DNA of 64,000 nt, taken from Azonexus fungiphilus (lineage in GTDB: Bacteria > Pseudomonadota > Gammaproteobacteria > Burkholderiales > Rhodocyclaceae). Within the stretch, counting starts at the first letter, position 1, and each line of letters starts with the position of its first letter. Both the position numbers and the translations under genes were made by a program. Below the pieces are notes generated by a model, which saw only the letters and a list, made by a program, of their open reading frames with translations, was not told where the DNA came from and ran no database searches. The stretch is from positions 186,001 to 250,000 of the forward strand of contig NZ_RBXP01000015.1 in the NCBI RefSeq assembly GCF_003634965.1. Reading direction: 5' to 3'. This document shows, piece by piece, positions 10,414 through 19,573 of this stretch.

Positions 10414-11564
10414 ACTGGCTGCTTCCGGAATACATTGCCGATGCGCTGCCGCCCGAAGCGGCGCGCATCGAAAACCTGCGCCGTACGCTGATCGACCACT
10501 GCCGCGGCCGCGGTTTCGAATACGTCATGCCGCCGCTGCTCGAATACCTCGAGTCGCTGCTCACCGGCGCCGGCCAGGACCTCGACCTGCGCACCTTCAA
10601 GCTGGTCGACCAACTGTCCGGGCGGACCATGGGCGTGCGCGCCGACATGACGCCGCAGGCGGCGCGGATCGACGCCCATCTGCTCAATCACCAGGGGGTG
10701 ACTCGTCTCTGCTATTGCGGCAGCGTGCTGCATACCCTGCCGGCGAACGTCTCGGCGGGCCGCGAGCAGGTGCAGATCGGGGCCGAGCTGTATGGCTACG
10801 GCGGGGTCGAAGCCGATCTCGAGATCATTCGCCTGATGGCGACGGCTTTTGAACGGATCAAGTTGCCGCTGGCCAGGGTCGACCTCGGTCATGTAGCGAT
10901 TTTCCGCGCCCTGGTCGAGACTGCCGGTATTTCGGCCGATGCCGAAGGCGAGTTGCTGGCGCTGCTGCGCGACAAGGATGTCCCCGGTCTCGGCGTGGCC
11001 ACGCGACAGTTGCCGTCGCCCTGCCGCGAGGCCCTGCTCGCCCTGCCGACGCTCTACGGCGGTCCGGAAGTGCTTGAGCGGGCAGCTGCGCTGCTGCCCG
11101 ATGTTCCGGCCATTGCGGCGGCGCTGGCGCAGTTGCGCCACCTGATTGCCAGCGCGCCGGAGCTGCCGTTCTCGCTCGACCTGTCCGACCTGCGCGGCTA
11201 CCACTACCATAACGGCATCGTTTTTGCCGCCTATTGCCCGGCTTACCCGGCGGCGATCGCCCTTGGCGGCCGTTACGACGGTGCCGGCGAGGCATTCGGC
11301 CGGGCGCGCCCGGCGACCGGCTTCTCGATGGATCTGCGCCAGGTGGCGCAACTGGCTCCGGCGGCCAGGCCGCAATCCGGCATCCTGGCCCCGTATGCGG
11401 CCGGCGATCGCCTGCTGGCCGGGCACATCGCCGCACTGCGCGAGCGCGGCGAGATCGTCGTCGAAATGCTGCCGGGTGAAATCGCCTGCGAGGGCCCTGA
11501 TTGCGACCGCAAGCTGGTGCTGGTCGGCGGACAATGGATTATCGAAGCAATACAAGAGGATTAA
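10410..11564 (+). CDS. hisZ: ATP phosphoribosyltransferase regulatory subunit HisZ
   Basis: HisZ is a catalytically inactive HisRS paralogue that activates the short form of HisG in the first step of histidine synthesis. The 384-residue protein has the class II synthetase-like core ([56 protein letters not shown]) but lacks a C-terminal anticodon-binding domain. That separates it from hisS earlier in the window. Its location between hflC and purA is standard in Betaproteobacteria, and hisG is not in this window. purA begins 4 bases after the stop. Confidence 0.95.
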   Translation: MNWLLPEYIADALPPEAARIENLRRTLIDHCRGRGFEYVMPPLLEYLESLLTGAGQDLDLRTFKLVDQLSGRTMGVRADMTPQAARIDAHLLNHQGVTRLCYCGSVLHTLPANVSAGREQVQIGAELYGYGGVEADLEIIRLMATAFERIKLPLARVDLGHVAIFRALVETAGISADAEGELLALLRDKDVPGLGVATRQLPSPCREALLALPTLYGGPEVLERAAALLPDVPAIAAALAQLRHLIASAPELPFSLDLSDLRGYHYHNGIVFAAYCPAYPAAIALGGRYDGAGEAFGRARPATGFSMDLRQVAQLAPAARPQSGILAPYAAGDRLLAGHIAALRERGEIVVEMLPGEIACEGPDCDRKLVLVGGQWIIEAIQED

Positions 11565-11568
11565 GAAG

Positions 11569-12876
11569 ATGGCCAAGAATGTGATCGTCGTGGGGACCCA
11601 GTGGGGCGACGAGGGGAAGGGCAAGATCGTCGACTGGCTGACCGATCATGCACAGGGTGTCGTCCGTTTTCAGGGCGGCCACAATGCCGGGCATACGCTG
11701 GTCGTCGGCGAGCAGGTCTACAAGCTGAACCTGGTGCCCTCGGGCATCGTTCGCGAGGGTATCGACTGCTACATCGGCAATGGCGTGGTCCTCGACATCC
11801 ACCATCTGATCTCGGAAATCGCCGAGCTCGAGAAGGGCGGCATCGACGTCCGCTCGCGCCTGAAGATCAGCCCGGGTTGCCCGCTGATCCTGCCCTACCA
11901 TTCGGCCATCGATCGCGCCCGTGAAGCCGCCAAGGCCGGTGACAAGAAGATCGGCACCACCGGCAAGGGGATCGGTCCGACCTACGAGGACAAGGTTTCC
12001 CGTCGCGGCCTGCGCGTCTATGACCTGTTCCATCCCGAGCGTTTCGCCGAGAAGCTGAAGGAAGTTCTCGATTATCACAACTTCGTGCTGACCGAATACT
12101 TCAAGGCCGAACCGGTCGATTTCCAGACCGTGTACGACCAGGCGATGGCCGACGCCGAGGTCATCCGGCCGATGGTTGTCGATGTCTCGGCGGCGCTCTA
12201 CGACGCCAACAAGGCCGGCCACAACATGCTCTTCGAAGGCGCCCAGGGCACGCTGCTCGACATCGATCATGGCACCTACCCGTTCGTCACCTCGTCCAAT
12301 TGCGTCGCCGGCCAGGCGGCCGCGGGCGCAGGCGTCGGCCCGGGCATGCTGCATTACGTGCTGGGCATCACCAAGGCCTACTGCACGCGCGTCGGCGGCG
12401 GCCCGTTCCCGAGCGAACTGGACATCGATACCGAAGGCACGCCGGGCCACCAGATGTTCTCGGTCGGCAAGGAATTCGGCACGGTGACCGGGCGCAAGCG
12501 CCGTTGCGGCTGGTTCGATGCTGCGCTGCTGCGTCGTTCGGCGCGCATCAACGGCCTCACCGGCCTGTGCATCACCAAGCTCGACGTGCTCGACGGCCTC
12601 AAGGAAATCAAGATCTGCACCGGCTACCAGCTGGGTGACAAGGTGGTCGATCTGCTGCCGATCGGTGCCGACGACGTCGCACGCTGCGTGCCGATCTACG
12701 AAACCATGCCGGGCTGGGAAGGCACGACCTTCCGCGTCAAGCGCTGGGAAGACCTGCCGGTCAATGCGCAGGCCTACCTCAAGCGCCTCGAAGCGCTGTG
12801 CGAGGTGCCGGTGGCGATCGTGTCGACCGGTCCGGAGCGCGACGAGACCATCCTGCGCCAGCATCCGTTCAAATAA
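11569..12876 (+). CDS. purA: Adenylosuccinate synthetase
   Basis: PurA catalyses GTP-dependent condensation of IMP and aspartate, the first committed step to AMP. The 435-residue protein carries the N-terminal GTP loop [11 protein letters not shown] (catalytic Asp at residue 14) and the QGGHNAGHT motif. It also has [31 protein letters not shown] and the C-terminal [11 protein letters not shown] and ITKLDVLDG signatures. A GAGGATTAAG ribosome site overlaps the hisZ stop. A strong terminator follows at 12902-12924, closing the long plus-strand run from rodZ. Confidence 0.98.
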   Translation: MAKNVIVVGTQWGDEGKGKIVDWLTDHAQGVVRFQGGHNAGHTLVVGEQVYKLNLVPSGIVREGIDCYIGNGVVLDIHHLISEIAELEKGGIDVRSRLKISPGCPLILPYHSAIDRAREAAKAGDKKIGTTGKGIGPTYEDKVSRRGLRVYDLFHPERFAEKLKEVLDYHNFVLTEYFKAEPVDFQTVYDQAMADAEVIRPMVVDVSAALYDANKAGHNMLFEGAQGTLLDIDHGTYPFVTSSNCVAGQAAAGAGVGPGMLHYVLGITKAYCTRVGGGPFPSELDIDTEGTPGHQMFSVGKEFGTVTGRKRRCGWFDAALLRRSARINGLTGLCITKLDVLDGLKEIKICTGYQLGDKVVDLLPIGADDVARCVPIYETMPGWEGTTFRVKRWEDLPVNAQAYLKRLEALCEVPVAIVSTGPERDETILRQHPFK

Positions 12877-12901
12877 GCCGGGCAGGCGACGTTGACGGTC
12901 A

Positions 12902-12924
12902 ACGGGCCCGCGGGGCCCGTTTTC
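12902..12924 (+). terminator. Rho-independent terminator after purA
   Basis: An 8-bp perfect stem (ACGGGCCC at 12902-12909, GGGCCCGT at 12913-12920) with a 3-base loop runs into TTTTC. It lies 26 bases after the purA stop. Just upstream is a small GTTGAC/GTCAAC inverted repeat at about 12892-12904. Confidence 0.85.
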
Positions 12925-12933
12925 ATTTCTGCG

Positions 12934-13281
12934 TCAGTGGGGCCGCACGGCCTGCCAGCCTTCCGGGCAGGCGTTGGTGTAGGGGTAGTATTGTCCGGAC
13001 GAGCGGCAGTAGTACCAGTTGCCACGCGGCGGCGGTGGTCCGTAGGAGAGCGTGCTGCCGATCGCGATGCCGCCGAAGGTGATCACCGCCGCCGGCGCTA
13101 CCCAGCCGTGACGATGGTGATGATGAACGACGCGCGGCGGCGGTTGATAATGCGGGTGATGATGCCGGTACTCGTGGTGCCGGTACTGGCGTTCGTGGCG
13201 ATGGTCGGGGCCGGCGCTGGCTGTTCCGGCAAGGCTGGCGCCGAACAGTGCGGCGAGCAGGGAACAGGCGATCTTTTTCAT
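12934..13281 (-). CDS. Small secreted histidine-rich protein
   Basis: A 115-residue protein with a classical signal peptide (MKKIACSLLAALFGASLAGTASA). A strongly His-rich stretch follows, with about 13 His in residues 26-60 and runs such as RHHHPH and HHHHRH. Next comes a short hydrophobic segment (VITFGGIAIGSTL) and a C-terminal WYYCRSSGQYYPYTNAC-PEGWQ motif. That Cys/aromatic motif recurs in small proteobacterial envelope proteins of unknown function. The His cluster suggests metal binding in the periplasm, but this is inference. GAGG lies about 8 bases before the ATG. The gene is convergent with purA. Confidence 0.8.
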   Translation of the reverse strand: MKKIACSLLAALFGASLAGTASAGPDHRHERQYRHHEYRHHHPHYQPPPRVVHHHHRHGWVAPAAVITFGGIAIGSTLSYGPPPPRGNWYYCRSSGQYYPYTNACPEGWQAVRPH

Positions 13282-13424
13282 GATGAACCTCGCAGTGGGT
13301 GGAGTTGCGGGTTCACGATAGCCAGCCTGGTGCAGCCTTGCTGCAACCAGTTGTTAGTAATTGTTAAGACCGGAAAGGCAGGTGCTGTGAGACAATCGGG
13401 GCAGACGAAACGGCCGTCGGAAAT

Positions 13425-13453
13425 GAAAAAAGGCCTTGCCGGAGCAAGACCTT
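13425..13453 (-). terminator. Terminator of the tRNA-Leu gene
   Basis: Read on the minus strand, AAGGTCTTGC (13453-13444) and GCAAGGCCTT (13439-13430) form a 10-bp stem with one G-U pair and a 4-base loop, followed by a T run. It starts 13 bases after the tRNA 3' end. Confidence 0.8.
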
Positions 13454-13466
13454 CATTCAAAATCGC

Positions 13467-13551
<85 letters not shown>

Positions 13552-13570
13552 ACAGGTGCGAAGAGCCGCC

Positions 13571-13598
13571 ATTATAGAGAAAGAAGAAGAGATGTCAA
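13571..13598 (-). promoter_or_regulatory. Consensus sigma-70 promoter of tRNA-Leu, overlapping the rnr start
   Basis: On the minus strand TTGACA (13598-13593), a 16-base spacer and TATAAT (13576-13571) form a promoter with both boxes matching the sigma-70 consensus exactly. The -10 ends 19 bases before the tRNA 5' end, giving a leader of roughly 12 bases. The -35 box falls on the second and third bases of the rnr start codon (13592-13594) and the following codon. The rnr ribosome site lies in the spacer. Confidence 0.85.
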
Positions 13599-15817
13599 GA
13601 AAGAAGTTATCAAAGATCCGCCGGGCCGATCCGTTCTTCGAACGTGAAAGCCAGCGTTACGAATTTCCGCTGCCGTCGCGCGAGTACGTCAGCCAGGTGT
13701 TGACCGACGAAGGCCGGCCGCTGGCTTTTGCCGATCTGGTGAAGTTGCTCGACATCGCCGACGGCGAACGCGAGATGTTCCAGCGTCGCCTCGGCGCGAT
13801 GGAGCGCGAGGGCCAGTTGCTGCGCAACCGCAAGGGCGATTACATCCTGCCCGAGCGGGCCAGCCTGACCGCCGGCCGCATCCAGGGGCACCCGGACGGT
13901 TACGGCTTCCTGGTGCCGGATGACGGCAGTGCCGACATCTTTCTCGACCAGCGGCAGATGGGCAAGGTCCTGCACGGCGACCGGGCGCTGGTCCGGGTGA
14001 CCGGCACCGACCGCAAGGGGCGGCCGGAAGGCAGCATCGTCGAGGTCACCGAACGCGTCAATACGCGCCTGGTCGGGCGCGTCTTCATCGAACACGGCGT
14101 CGTCATCGTCGCACCGGAGAACAAGCGGATTTCGCAGGACATCCTGGTGCCGCCGGAGAAGAAGTCGAAGCTCAAGGTCCAGTCGGGCCAGGTGGTGATG
14201 GTCGAGATCATCGAGCAGCCAAGCAAGTTCTCGCAGCCGATCGGGCGTGTCGTCGAGGTTCTCGGCAACTACGCCGATCCCGGCATGGAGATCGAGATCG
14301 CGCTGCGCAAGCACGACCTGCCGTTCGAGTTTTCCAAGGCGGCGCTCGAAGAAAACAAGAAAATGCCGGACAAGGTGCGCAAGGCCGATCACAAGGGGCG
14401 CGAGGACTTGCGCAGCCTGCCGCTGGTGACGATCGACGGCGAGACCGCGCGCGATTTCGACGATGCCGTCTATTGCGAGAAGCAGGGCCGTGGCTGGCGC
14501 CTGGTTGTGGCGATCGCCGATGTCTCGCACTATGTGAGGCCGGGCATGGCGCTCGACAAGGAAGCGCTGGAGCGCGGCAACTCGGTGTATTTTCCGCGCC
14601 GGGTCATCCCGATGCTGCCGGAGAAGCTGTCCAACGGCATCTGCTCGCTGAATCCCGACGTCGAACGGCTGGCCATGGTCTGCGACATGTCGATCAGCGC
14701 CGCCGGCAAGATCGGCAAGTACCGTTTCTATCCGGCGGTTTTCCGCTCGCACGCCCGGCTCACCTACAACAAGGTATGGTCCTGGCTGTCGGGTGAAAAA
14801 CAGCCCGACAACGAAGTCGACCGTAAGGTGCTGCCGCAGGTGCGCGACCTCTACAAGCTCTACGCGGCGCTGCACAAGGCCCGCGGCCAGCGGGGCGCGA
14901 TCGACTTCGAGACGACCGAGACGCAGATGCTGTTCAACGACCAGGGCAAGATCGAGAACATCGTCCCGGTGGTGCGCAACGATGCGCACCGGATCATCGA
15001 GGAATGCATGCTGGCGGCCAACGTCTGCGCTTCGGATTTCCTCGCCGAGCACAAGCAGACCTGCCTGTACCGCATCCACGAGGGGCCGTCCGAGGAGAAG
15101 CTGCGCAACCTGCGCACCTTCCTCGGTGAATTCGGTCTCGCCCTGAGCGGCGGCGACGATCCGCGCGCCAAGGATTACGCCGCCCTGCTCGAGAAGATCA
15201 AGCCGCGTCCGGATTTCCAGCTGCTGCAGACGGTGATGCTGCGCTCGCTGCGCCAGGCCATGTACAGCCCCGACAACGTCGGCCACTTCGGCCTCGCCTA
15301 CGAGCATTACACGCATTTCACCTCGCCGATCCGGCGCTATCCGGATCTGCTCGTGCATCGCGCGATCAAGGCCGTGCTCGCCGGCGAGAAATACGAGCCG
15401 AACAAGCCCTGGGACGACATCGGGCTGCAATGCTCGGCCACCGAGCGGCGGGCCGACGAGGCGACGCGCGACGTCGAGAACTGGCTGAAGACCTTCTTCA
15501 TGAAGGAGCGCATCGGCGAAGTCTTCGACGGCACCATCTCGGCGGTCACCGCCTTCGGCATCTTCGTCGCCCTCGACAGCGTGTACATCGAGGGGCTGGT
15601 GCATGTCTCGGAACTCGGCCAGGATTACTTCCAGTTCGACAACATCAAGCACCAGATGCTCGGCGAGCGCTCCGGCGAGCGTTTCCGCCTCGGCGACCGG
15701 GTCCGGGTCAAGCTGGTCCGGGCCGACCTCGAGTCGAACAAGATCGACTTCGTGCTGGTGCGCGACGAGCCGCGTGCCGTCGGCCGGAAAAAGCCGGCTG
15801 CGAAGCGTCGACCGTGA
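13592..15817 (+). CDS. rnr: Ribonuclease R
   Basis: Processive 3'-5' exoribonuclease that degrades structured RNA and takes part in rRNA/tRNA quality control. The 741-residue protein has an N-terminal winged-helix region, two cold-shock domains (GRIQGHPDGYGFLVPDDG and onward) and the RNB catalytic domain. Metal-binding aspartates are visible at D282, D288, D290 and D291 (DGETARDFDDA). A C-terminal S1 domain (EVFDGTISAVTAFGIF, about residues 640-725) and a short basic tail end the protein. The ATG at 13592 has a purine-rich AAGAAGAG site directly upstream. Longer upstream frames would run through the tRNA gene and are rejected. Confidence 0.97.
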   Translation: MSRKKLSKIRRADPFFERESQRYEFPLPSREYVSQVLTDEGRPLAFADLVKLLDIADGEREMFQRRLGAMEREGQLLRNRKGDYILPERASLTAGRIQGHPDGYGFLVPDDGSADIFLDQRQMGKVLHGDRALVRVTGTDRKGRPEGSIVEVTERVNTRLVGRVFIEHGVVIVAPENKRISQDILVPPEKKSKLKVQSGQVVMVEIIEQPSKFSQPIGRVVEVLGNYADPGMEIEIALRKHDLPFEFSKAALEENKKMPDKVRKADHKGREDLRSLPLVTIDGETARDFDDAVYCEKQGRGWRLVVAIADVSHYVRPGMALDKEALERGNSVYFPRRVIPMLPEKLSNGICSLNPDVERLAMVCDMSISAAGKIGKYRFYPAVFRSHARLTYNKVWSWLSGEKQPDNEVDRKVLPQVRDLYKLYAALHKARGQRGAIDFETTETQMLFNDQGKIENIVPVVRNDAHRIIEECMLAANVCASDFLAEHKQTCLYRIHEGPSEEKLRNLRTFLGEFGLALSGGDDPRAKDYAALLEKIKPRPDFQLLQTVMLRSLRQAMYSPDNVGHFGLAYEHYTHFTSPIRRYPDLLVHRAIKAVLAGEKYEPNKPWDDIGLQCSATERRADEATRDVENWLKTFFMKERIGEVFDGTISAVTAFGIFVALDSVYIEGLVHVSELGQDYFQFDNIKHQMLGERSGERFRLGDRVRVKLVRADLESNKIDFVLVRDEPRAVGRKKPAAKRRP

Positions 15818-15900
15818 ACGTCTTGCCGACGGCGCGCTACCTCTCCTATGACGAAAGCGATAGAATGAACGTTTGATCGAACCAGGCAGATGAGCAGCGC

Positions 15901-16449
15901 ATGATGCACCTCGGGCAGGAACCGGTGATGAAAGTGGCGGAGCCGCTGGGCGAGCGTTATTGCGCCCGCCTGGTCGCGCTGCCGCCGGCGCTGAACACCG
16001 GCAACGCGCTGATCGACGACGAGCATCGCCAGCTGCTCGCGGTGATGCAGCAGTTGCGTACGGTGTGTGCCGATCCCGAGCGGCTGGCCGACTGCCTGGG
16101 TTGCGCCGGTGCTCGCCGGCAGGCCTGCGAGCATGCCGTGGTCGGCATTCTCGGCGATCTCTTCGCCTTCATCCTCGAACATTTCGCCAGCGAGGAGCGG
16201 ATCATGCGCGATGCGATGATGGCGGTTACCGAGCACGACCTGTGCGCCGCCCACATCGAGGATCACGCGGCGATCGCCCAGAAGGTCCAGGAAATCGTTT
16301 CGCGCCTCGACTTCGCGCATACCGTGGCGCGCATCCGTGAACTCGACGGCCTGCTCGGGCGCTGGCTGGACAACCACATCGGCATGCACGACCTGATCCT
16401 GGTCGGCTGGCTCGGCAAGGGCAGCCAGCCTCCGCCGGACGCTCGCTGA
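15901..16449 (+). CDS. Hemerythrin-domain protein with a cysteine-containing insert
   Basis: Bacteriohemerythrins bind O2 through a non-heme di-iron centre in a four-helix bundle. This 182-residue protein has all seven candidate ligands: H42 (DDEHRQL), H94 and E98 (HFASE), H118 and H122 (HIEDH), H159 and D164 (HIGMHD). Between helices A and B is an insert with C65-x2-C68-x7-C76 and H78 (DCLGCAGARRQACEH) that I do not recognise from ordinary bacteriohemerythrins. The gene lies between rnr and rlmB, which are neighbours in E. coli. A TAGAAT -10-like box lies about 40 bases upstream. The start could also be the ATG at 15904 or 15928. Role inferred: oxygen sensing, storage or delivery. Confidence 0.88.
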   Translation: MMHLGQEPVMKVAEPLGERYCARLVALPPALNTGNALIDDEHRQLLAVMQQLRTVCADPERLADCLGCAGARRQACEHAVVGILGDLFAFILEHFASEERIMRDAMMAVTEHDLCAAHIEDHAAIAQKVQEIVSRLDFAHTVARIRELDGLLGRWLDNHIGMHDLILVGWLGKGSQPPPDAR

Positions 16450-16506
16450 CTCGCCGGGAAGGCCGGCGCAGGTTAGAATCCGGGTCCTTTCCTGCGGATT
16501 CCCACC

Positions 16507-17238
16507 ATGTCATCGCGCCTGATCTACGGCTTTCATGCCATTACCGCCAAGCTGCGCCAGGATCCGGAGTCGCTCCGTGAAATCCTGGTCGATGCCTCGC
16601 GCCAGGATGCGCGGGCCCGCGAGCTGATCCGTCATGCCGAACTGCAGGGCGTCAAGCTGGTGCTGGCCGAGGCCAAGCGCCTCGACGACCTGGCCGGCGG
16701 CGGCCGCCACCAGGGGGTGGTCGCCCGCATCGACGGCGCGCGCAAGCCGGCGCATCTCGACGACGTGCTCGACACCCTCGACGAACCGGCTTTCCTGCTC
16801 GTCCTCGATGGCGTCACCGATCCGCGCAATCTCGGCGCCTGCCTGCGCGTCGCCGACGCTGCCGGCGTCCATGCGGTGATCGCCCCGAAGGACCGCTCGG
16901 CCGGCCTCAACGACGTCGCCGTCAAGACCGCCTGCGGCGCGGCCGAGACCGTTCCCTACGTGATGGTCACCAACCTGGCGCGGACCCTGCGCGAACTCAA
17001 GGAACGCGAAATCTGGGTGGTCGGCACGGCTGGCGAGGCCAGCCACGATCTCTACACCGCCGACTGGCCGCAAGCCACGGCCTGGGTGATGGGGGCCGAA
17101 GGCGAGGGGATGCGCCGGTTGACCCGGGAAAATTGCGATCAGCTGGTAAGCATCCCGATGCATGGCAGCGTGGACAGCCTGAACGTCTCGGTGGCCGCCG
17201 GCGTCTGCCTGTTCGAAGCGCGCCGCCGCCGGCGCTGA
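16507..17238 (+). CDS. rlmB: 23S rRNA (guanosine-2251-2'-O)-methyltransferase RlmB
   Basis: SpoU/TrmH-family SAM-dependent enzyme that 2'-O-methylates G2251 in the peptidyl-transferase P loop. The 243-residue protein has an N-terminal substrate-binding domain ([20 protein letters not shown]). The knotted catalytic domain shows the three SpoU motifs: [27 protein letters not shown] and [24 protein letters not shown] box at 16474-16479 is a plausible -10 but has no clear -35. The downstream DMT gene starts 4 bases after the stop. Confidence 0.96.
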   Translation: MSSRLIYGFHAITAKLRQDPESLREILVDASRQDARARELIRHAELQGVKLVLAEAKRLDDLAGGGRHQGVVARIDGARKPAHLDDVLDTLDEPAFLLVLDGVTDPRNLGACLRVADAAGVHAVIAPKDRSAGLNDVAVKTACGAAETVPYVMVTNLARTLRELKEREIWVVGTAGEASHDLYTADWPQATAWVMGAEGEGMRRLTRENCDQLVSIPMHGSVDSLNVSVAAGVCLFEARRRRR

Positions 17239-17242
17239 GGCG

Positions 17243-18145
17243 ATGACGCATCGGCGGGCAGTCTGGCTGATGGTGCTGGTGACGCTGTTGTGGAGCATCG
17301 CCGGCGTCGTCGCCCGGCATCTCGAGGCCGCTGCCGGATTCGAGGTCAATTTCTGGCGCAGCACCTTCAACGCGCTGGCCCTGGTCGCCGGCCTGCGTTG
17401 GCTGCGCGGCCCGGCGCTGTGGTCGGGATTGCGCCGGGCGCCCCACCTGGTCTGGATTTCCGGTTTCTGCTGGGCGGTGATGTTCACTGCCTTCATGCTT
17501 GCGATCACGCTGACGACGGTGGCCATGGTGCTGGTGACGATGGCCCTCGGACCGATGGTCACCGCGCTGTTCGCGCGCATTTTCCTCAAGCAGCGGCTGC
17601 CGGCGCGGACCTGGGCGGCGATCGTCGTCGCCGGCCTCGGCATTGCCTGGATGTTCGGCGGCGGTGCCGGAGACGGCAGCTTGTTCGGCGCGCTCGTGGC
17701 CTGCGCGGTGCCGGTGGCGGCGGCGGTCAACTGGACCATTTTGCAGAAAATCGGGCGGTCGACCGTCAACGCCCCGGACATGCTGCTGTCGGTGCTGATC
17801 GGGGCGCTGCTCTCGGCGCTGTGCACGCTGCCGCTGGCCCTGCCGTGGCAGGCGACGGCGCACGATCTCGGCCTGCTGGCGCTGCTCGGCGTCGTCCAGC
17901 TGGCGATCCCCTGTTTGCTCGTGGTGACCCTGGCGCGCGTCCTGCCGGCGCCGGAAGTGGCCTTGCTGGCCTTGCTCGAGGTGATTTTCGGGGTGGCCTG
18001 GGCCTGGCTGTGGGCCGGCGAGACGCCATCGGCCAGCGTTCTGGCTGGCGGTGCGCTGGTGCTGCTGGCGTTGGTCGGGAACGAATTGCTGGCCTTGCGC
18101 CAGCGGGCGGCGGACGACGTCGCCGCCGTCCGCCAGCCGGGGTGA
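17243..18145 (+). CDS. EamA-family (DMT) membrane transporter
   Basis: A 300-residue protein with about ten hydrophobic helices arranged as two EamA repeats, typical of drug/metabolite exporters. The first repeat begins AVWLMVLVTLLWSIAGVVARHLE with the usual conserved Trp-Ser, and a linker near the middle precedes the second. The substrate cannot be deduced from sequence. It follows rlmB by 4 bases and probably shares its transcript. It ends 3 bases from the convergent outer-membrane efflux gene. Confidence 0.9.
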   Translation: MTHRRAVWLMVLVTLLWSIAGVVARHLEAAAGFEVNFWRSTFNALALVAGLRWLRGPALWSGLRRAPHLVWISGFCWAVMFTAFMLAITLTTVAMVLVTMALGPMVTALFARIFLKQRLPARTWAAIVVAGLGIAWMFGGGAGDGSLFGALVACAVPVAAAVNWTILQKIGRSTVNAPDMLLSVLIGALLSALCTLPLALPWQATAHDLGLLALLGVVQLAIPCLLVVTLARVLPAPEVALLALLEVIFGVAWAWLWAGETPSASVLAGGALVLLALVGNELLALRQRAADDVAAVRQPG

Positions 18146-18148
18146 GGC

Positions 18149-19573
18149 TCAGGACTCGCTGGGCTGCCAGCCGCCGCCGAGCGCCTTGAACAGGTCGACC
18201 GCGGCGTTCAGCCGGGCCTGGCGGGTGCTGATCATCGCCAGCAGCGCATCGTTGGCGCTGCGCTGGGCCTCGAGCACGTCGAGGAAGCCGGCGTAGCCGG
18301 CCTCGTAGCGCAGCTTGGCCAGTGCTTCGGCCTTGCGCGCGTTATCGACGCGCTCGTTCTGCGCACTTTCCGCCTCGCCGTTCTCGCGCAGCGTGACCAG
18401 CGCGTCGCGGACTTCCTTGTAGGCTGTTTCCAGCGTCTTCTGCCAGGCGATCAGCGATTGTTCGTTGAGTGCCTTGGCCTGGTCGACGCGGGCCGTCGTC
18501 TTGCCGAAATCGAAGATCGGCATCAGCAGCGAAAGACCGCCAGCCCAGGTGCCGGCACCGCCGGAGAAGAGGTCGGAAAGGGCCTTGCTTTCGCTGCCGA
18601 TGCTGCCGGTCAGCGAGAAGGTCGGGTAGTAGCCGGCCTTGGCGACGCCGATGTTGGCATTGGCGGCGACCAGCTGCTGCTCGGCCTGGCGGACATCCGG
18701 GCGGGCCTCGATCAGCTGTGCCGGCAGGCCGGCCGGCGGCAGGGGGGGCAAGGGCAGCTGGCGCAGGTCGCCGGCGGCAATCGCCAGGTCCGGCTTGCCG
18801 GTCAGCAGCGCCAGCTGGTGTTCGGCCAGCGCCCGGGCGCGACGCAGGTCGGCCTGCTGGGCCTTCAGCGTCGCCAGGGCACCGTCGGCCTGGTACTGGT
18901 CGAGCGGCGAGACGTAGCCGGCGTCGACCCGGGCCTTGACCAGGCGGGCGCTCTCCTCGCGGCTTTTCAGCGATTCCTCGGTGACCGCCAGCTGCGCATC
19001 GGCGGCGCGCAGCGTCAGGTAATTGCTGGCGACCAGGCCGGCCACCGAGAGGCGCACCGAATCGCGCCCGTAGCGGCTGGCGAGCAGGCTGGCGCGGGCG
19101 GCTTCGTTGCTGCGCCGGACGCGGCCCCAGACGTCGAGTTCATAGGACAGGCTGAGGCCGGCGCTGCGGGCGCGCAGCACTTCCGGCGAGGCGGCCGACC
19201 AGGTGGCGGTCTTCTCGCTGAGATGGGTGTTGCTGCCGGCCCCCTGGGCGTTGATTGCCGGCAGCAGCGCGGCGCCGGCCTCGCGGGCGGCGGCGTCGGC
19301 CTGCTCGACGCGGGCGACGGCGCTGCGCAGGTCGGCATTGCCCTGAAGGGCCTGGTCGACCAGCTGGTTCAGCGTCGTGTCGTTGAAAAGTGCCCACCAG
19401 CGGCTGTCGACCGTCGGATTCTCGTCCTTGGTCTGGGCGACGGCGCTCGGGGCTTCCTTGAACGCGGCCGGCAGCCAGTTGGCCGGGCGCAGGTAGTCCG
19501 GACCGACGGCGCAGCCGGAGAGCAGCACGGCCAGGGCCAGCGGGGTCAGTCGGAATACGGGGCGGAACATCAT
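18149..19573 (-). CDS. Outer-membrane efflux lipoprotein (OprM/NodT family)
   Basis: A TolC-like channel that forms the outer-membrane exit of an RND tripartite pump. The 474-residue protein has a lipoprotein signal (lipobox LLSGC, Cys at residue 21) followed by AVGPDYLRPA, the standard NodT/OprM opening. Two outer-membrane efflux repeats follow with long helices (ARVEQADAAAREAGAALLPAIN) and the C-terminal AGYAGFLDVLEAQRS signature. The start overlaps the acrB stop (ATGA) and GAGGAG lies just upstream. A second Met at codon 2 is possible. The full pump is therefore in one operon. Confidence 0.94.
   Translation of the reverse strand: MMFRPVFRLTPLALAVLLSGCAVGPDYLRPANWLPAAFKEAPSAVAQTKDENPTVDSRWWALFNDTTLNQLVDQALQGNADLRSAVARVEQADAAAREAGAALLPAINAQGAGSNTHLSEKTATWSAASPEVLRARSAGLSLSYELDVWGRVRRSNEAARASLLASRYGRDSVRLSVAGLVASNYLTLRAADAQLAVTEESLKSREESARLVKARVDAGYVSPLDQYQADGALATLKAQQADLRRARALAEHQLALLTGKPDLAIAAGDLRQLPLPPLPPAGLPAQLIEARPDVRQAEQQLVAANANIGVAKAGYYPTFSLTGSIGSESKALSDLFSGGAGTWAGGLSLLMPIFDFGKTTARVDQAKALNEQSLIAWQKTLETAYKEVRDALVTLRENGEAESAQNERVDNARKAEALAKLRYEAGYAGFLDVLEAQRSANDALLAMISTRQARLNAAVDLFKALGGGWQPSES

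Noticed and set aside
10410..11564. A second HisRS-like gene could be read as a duplicated or decaying hisS
   Set aside because: It is HisZ: it lacks the anticodon-binding domain, and its place between hflC and purA is normal in Betaproteobacteria. It is not a pseudogene.
17756..17765. CGGTCGACCG inside the EamA gene as a third copy of the palindrome
   Set aside because: It encodes Arg-Ser-Thr in a coding frame and lacks the flanking symmetry, so it may be chance. It is kept only as background for the motif count.
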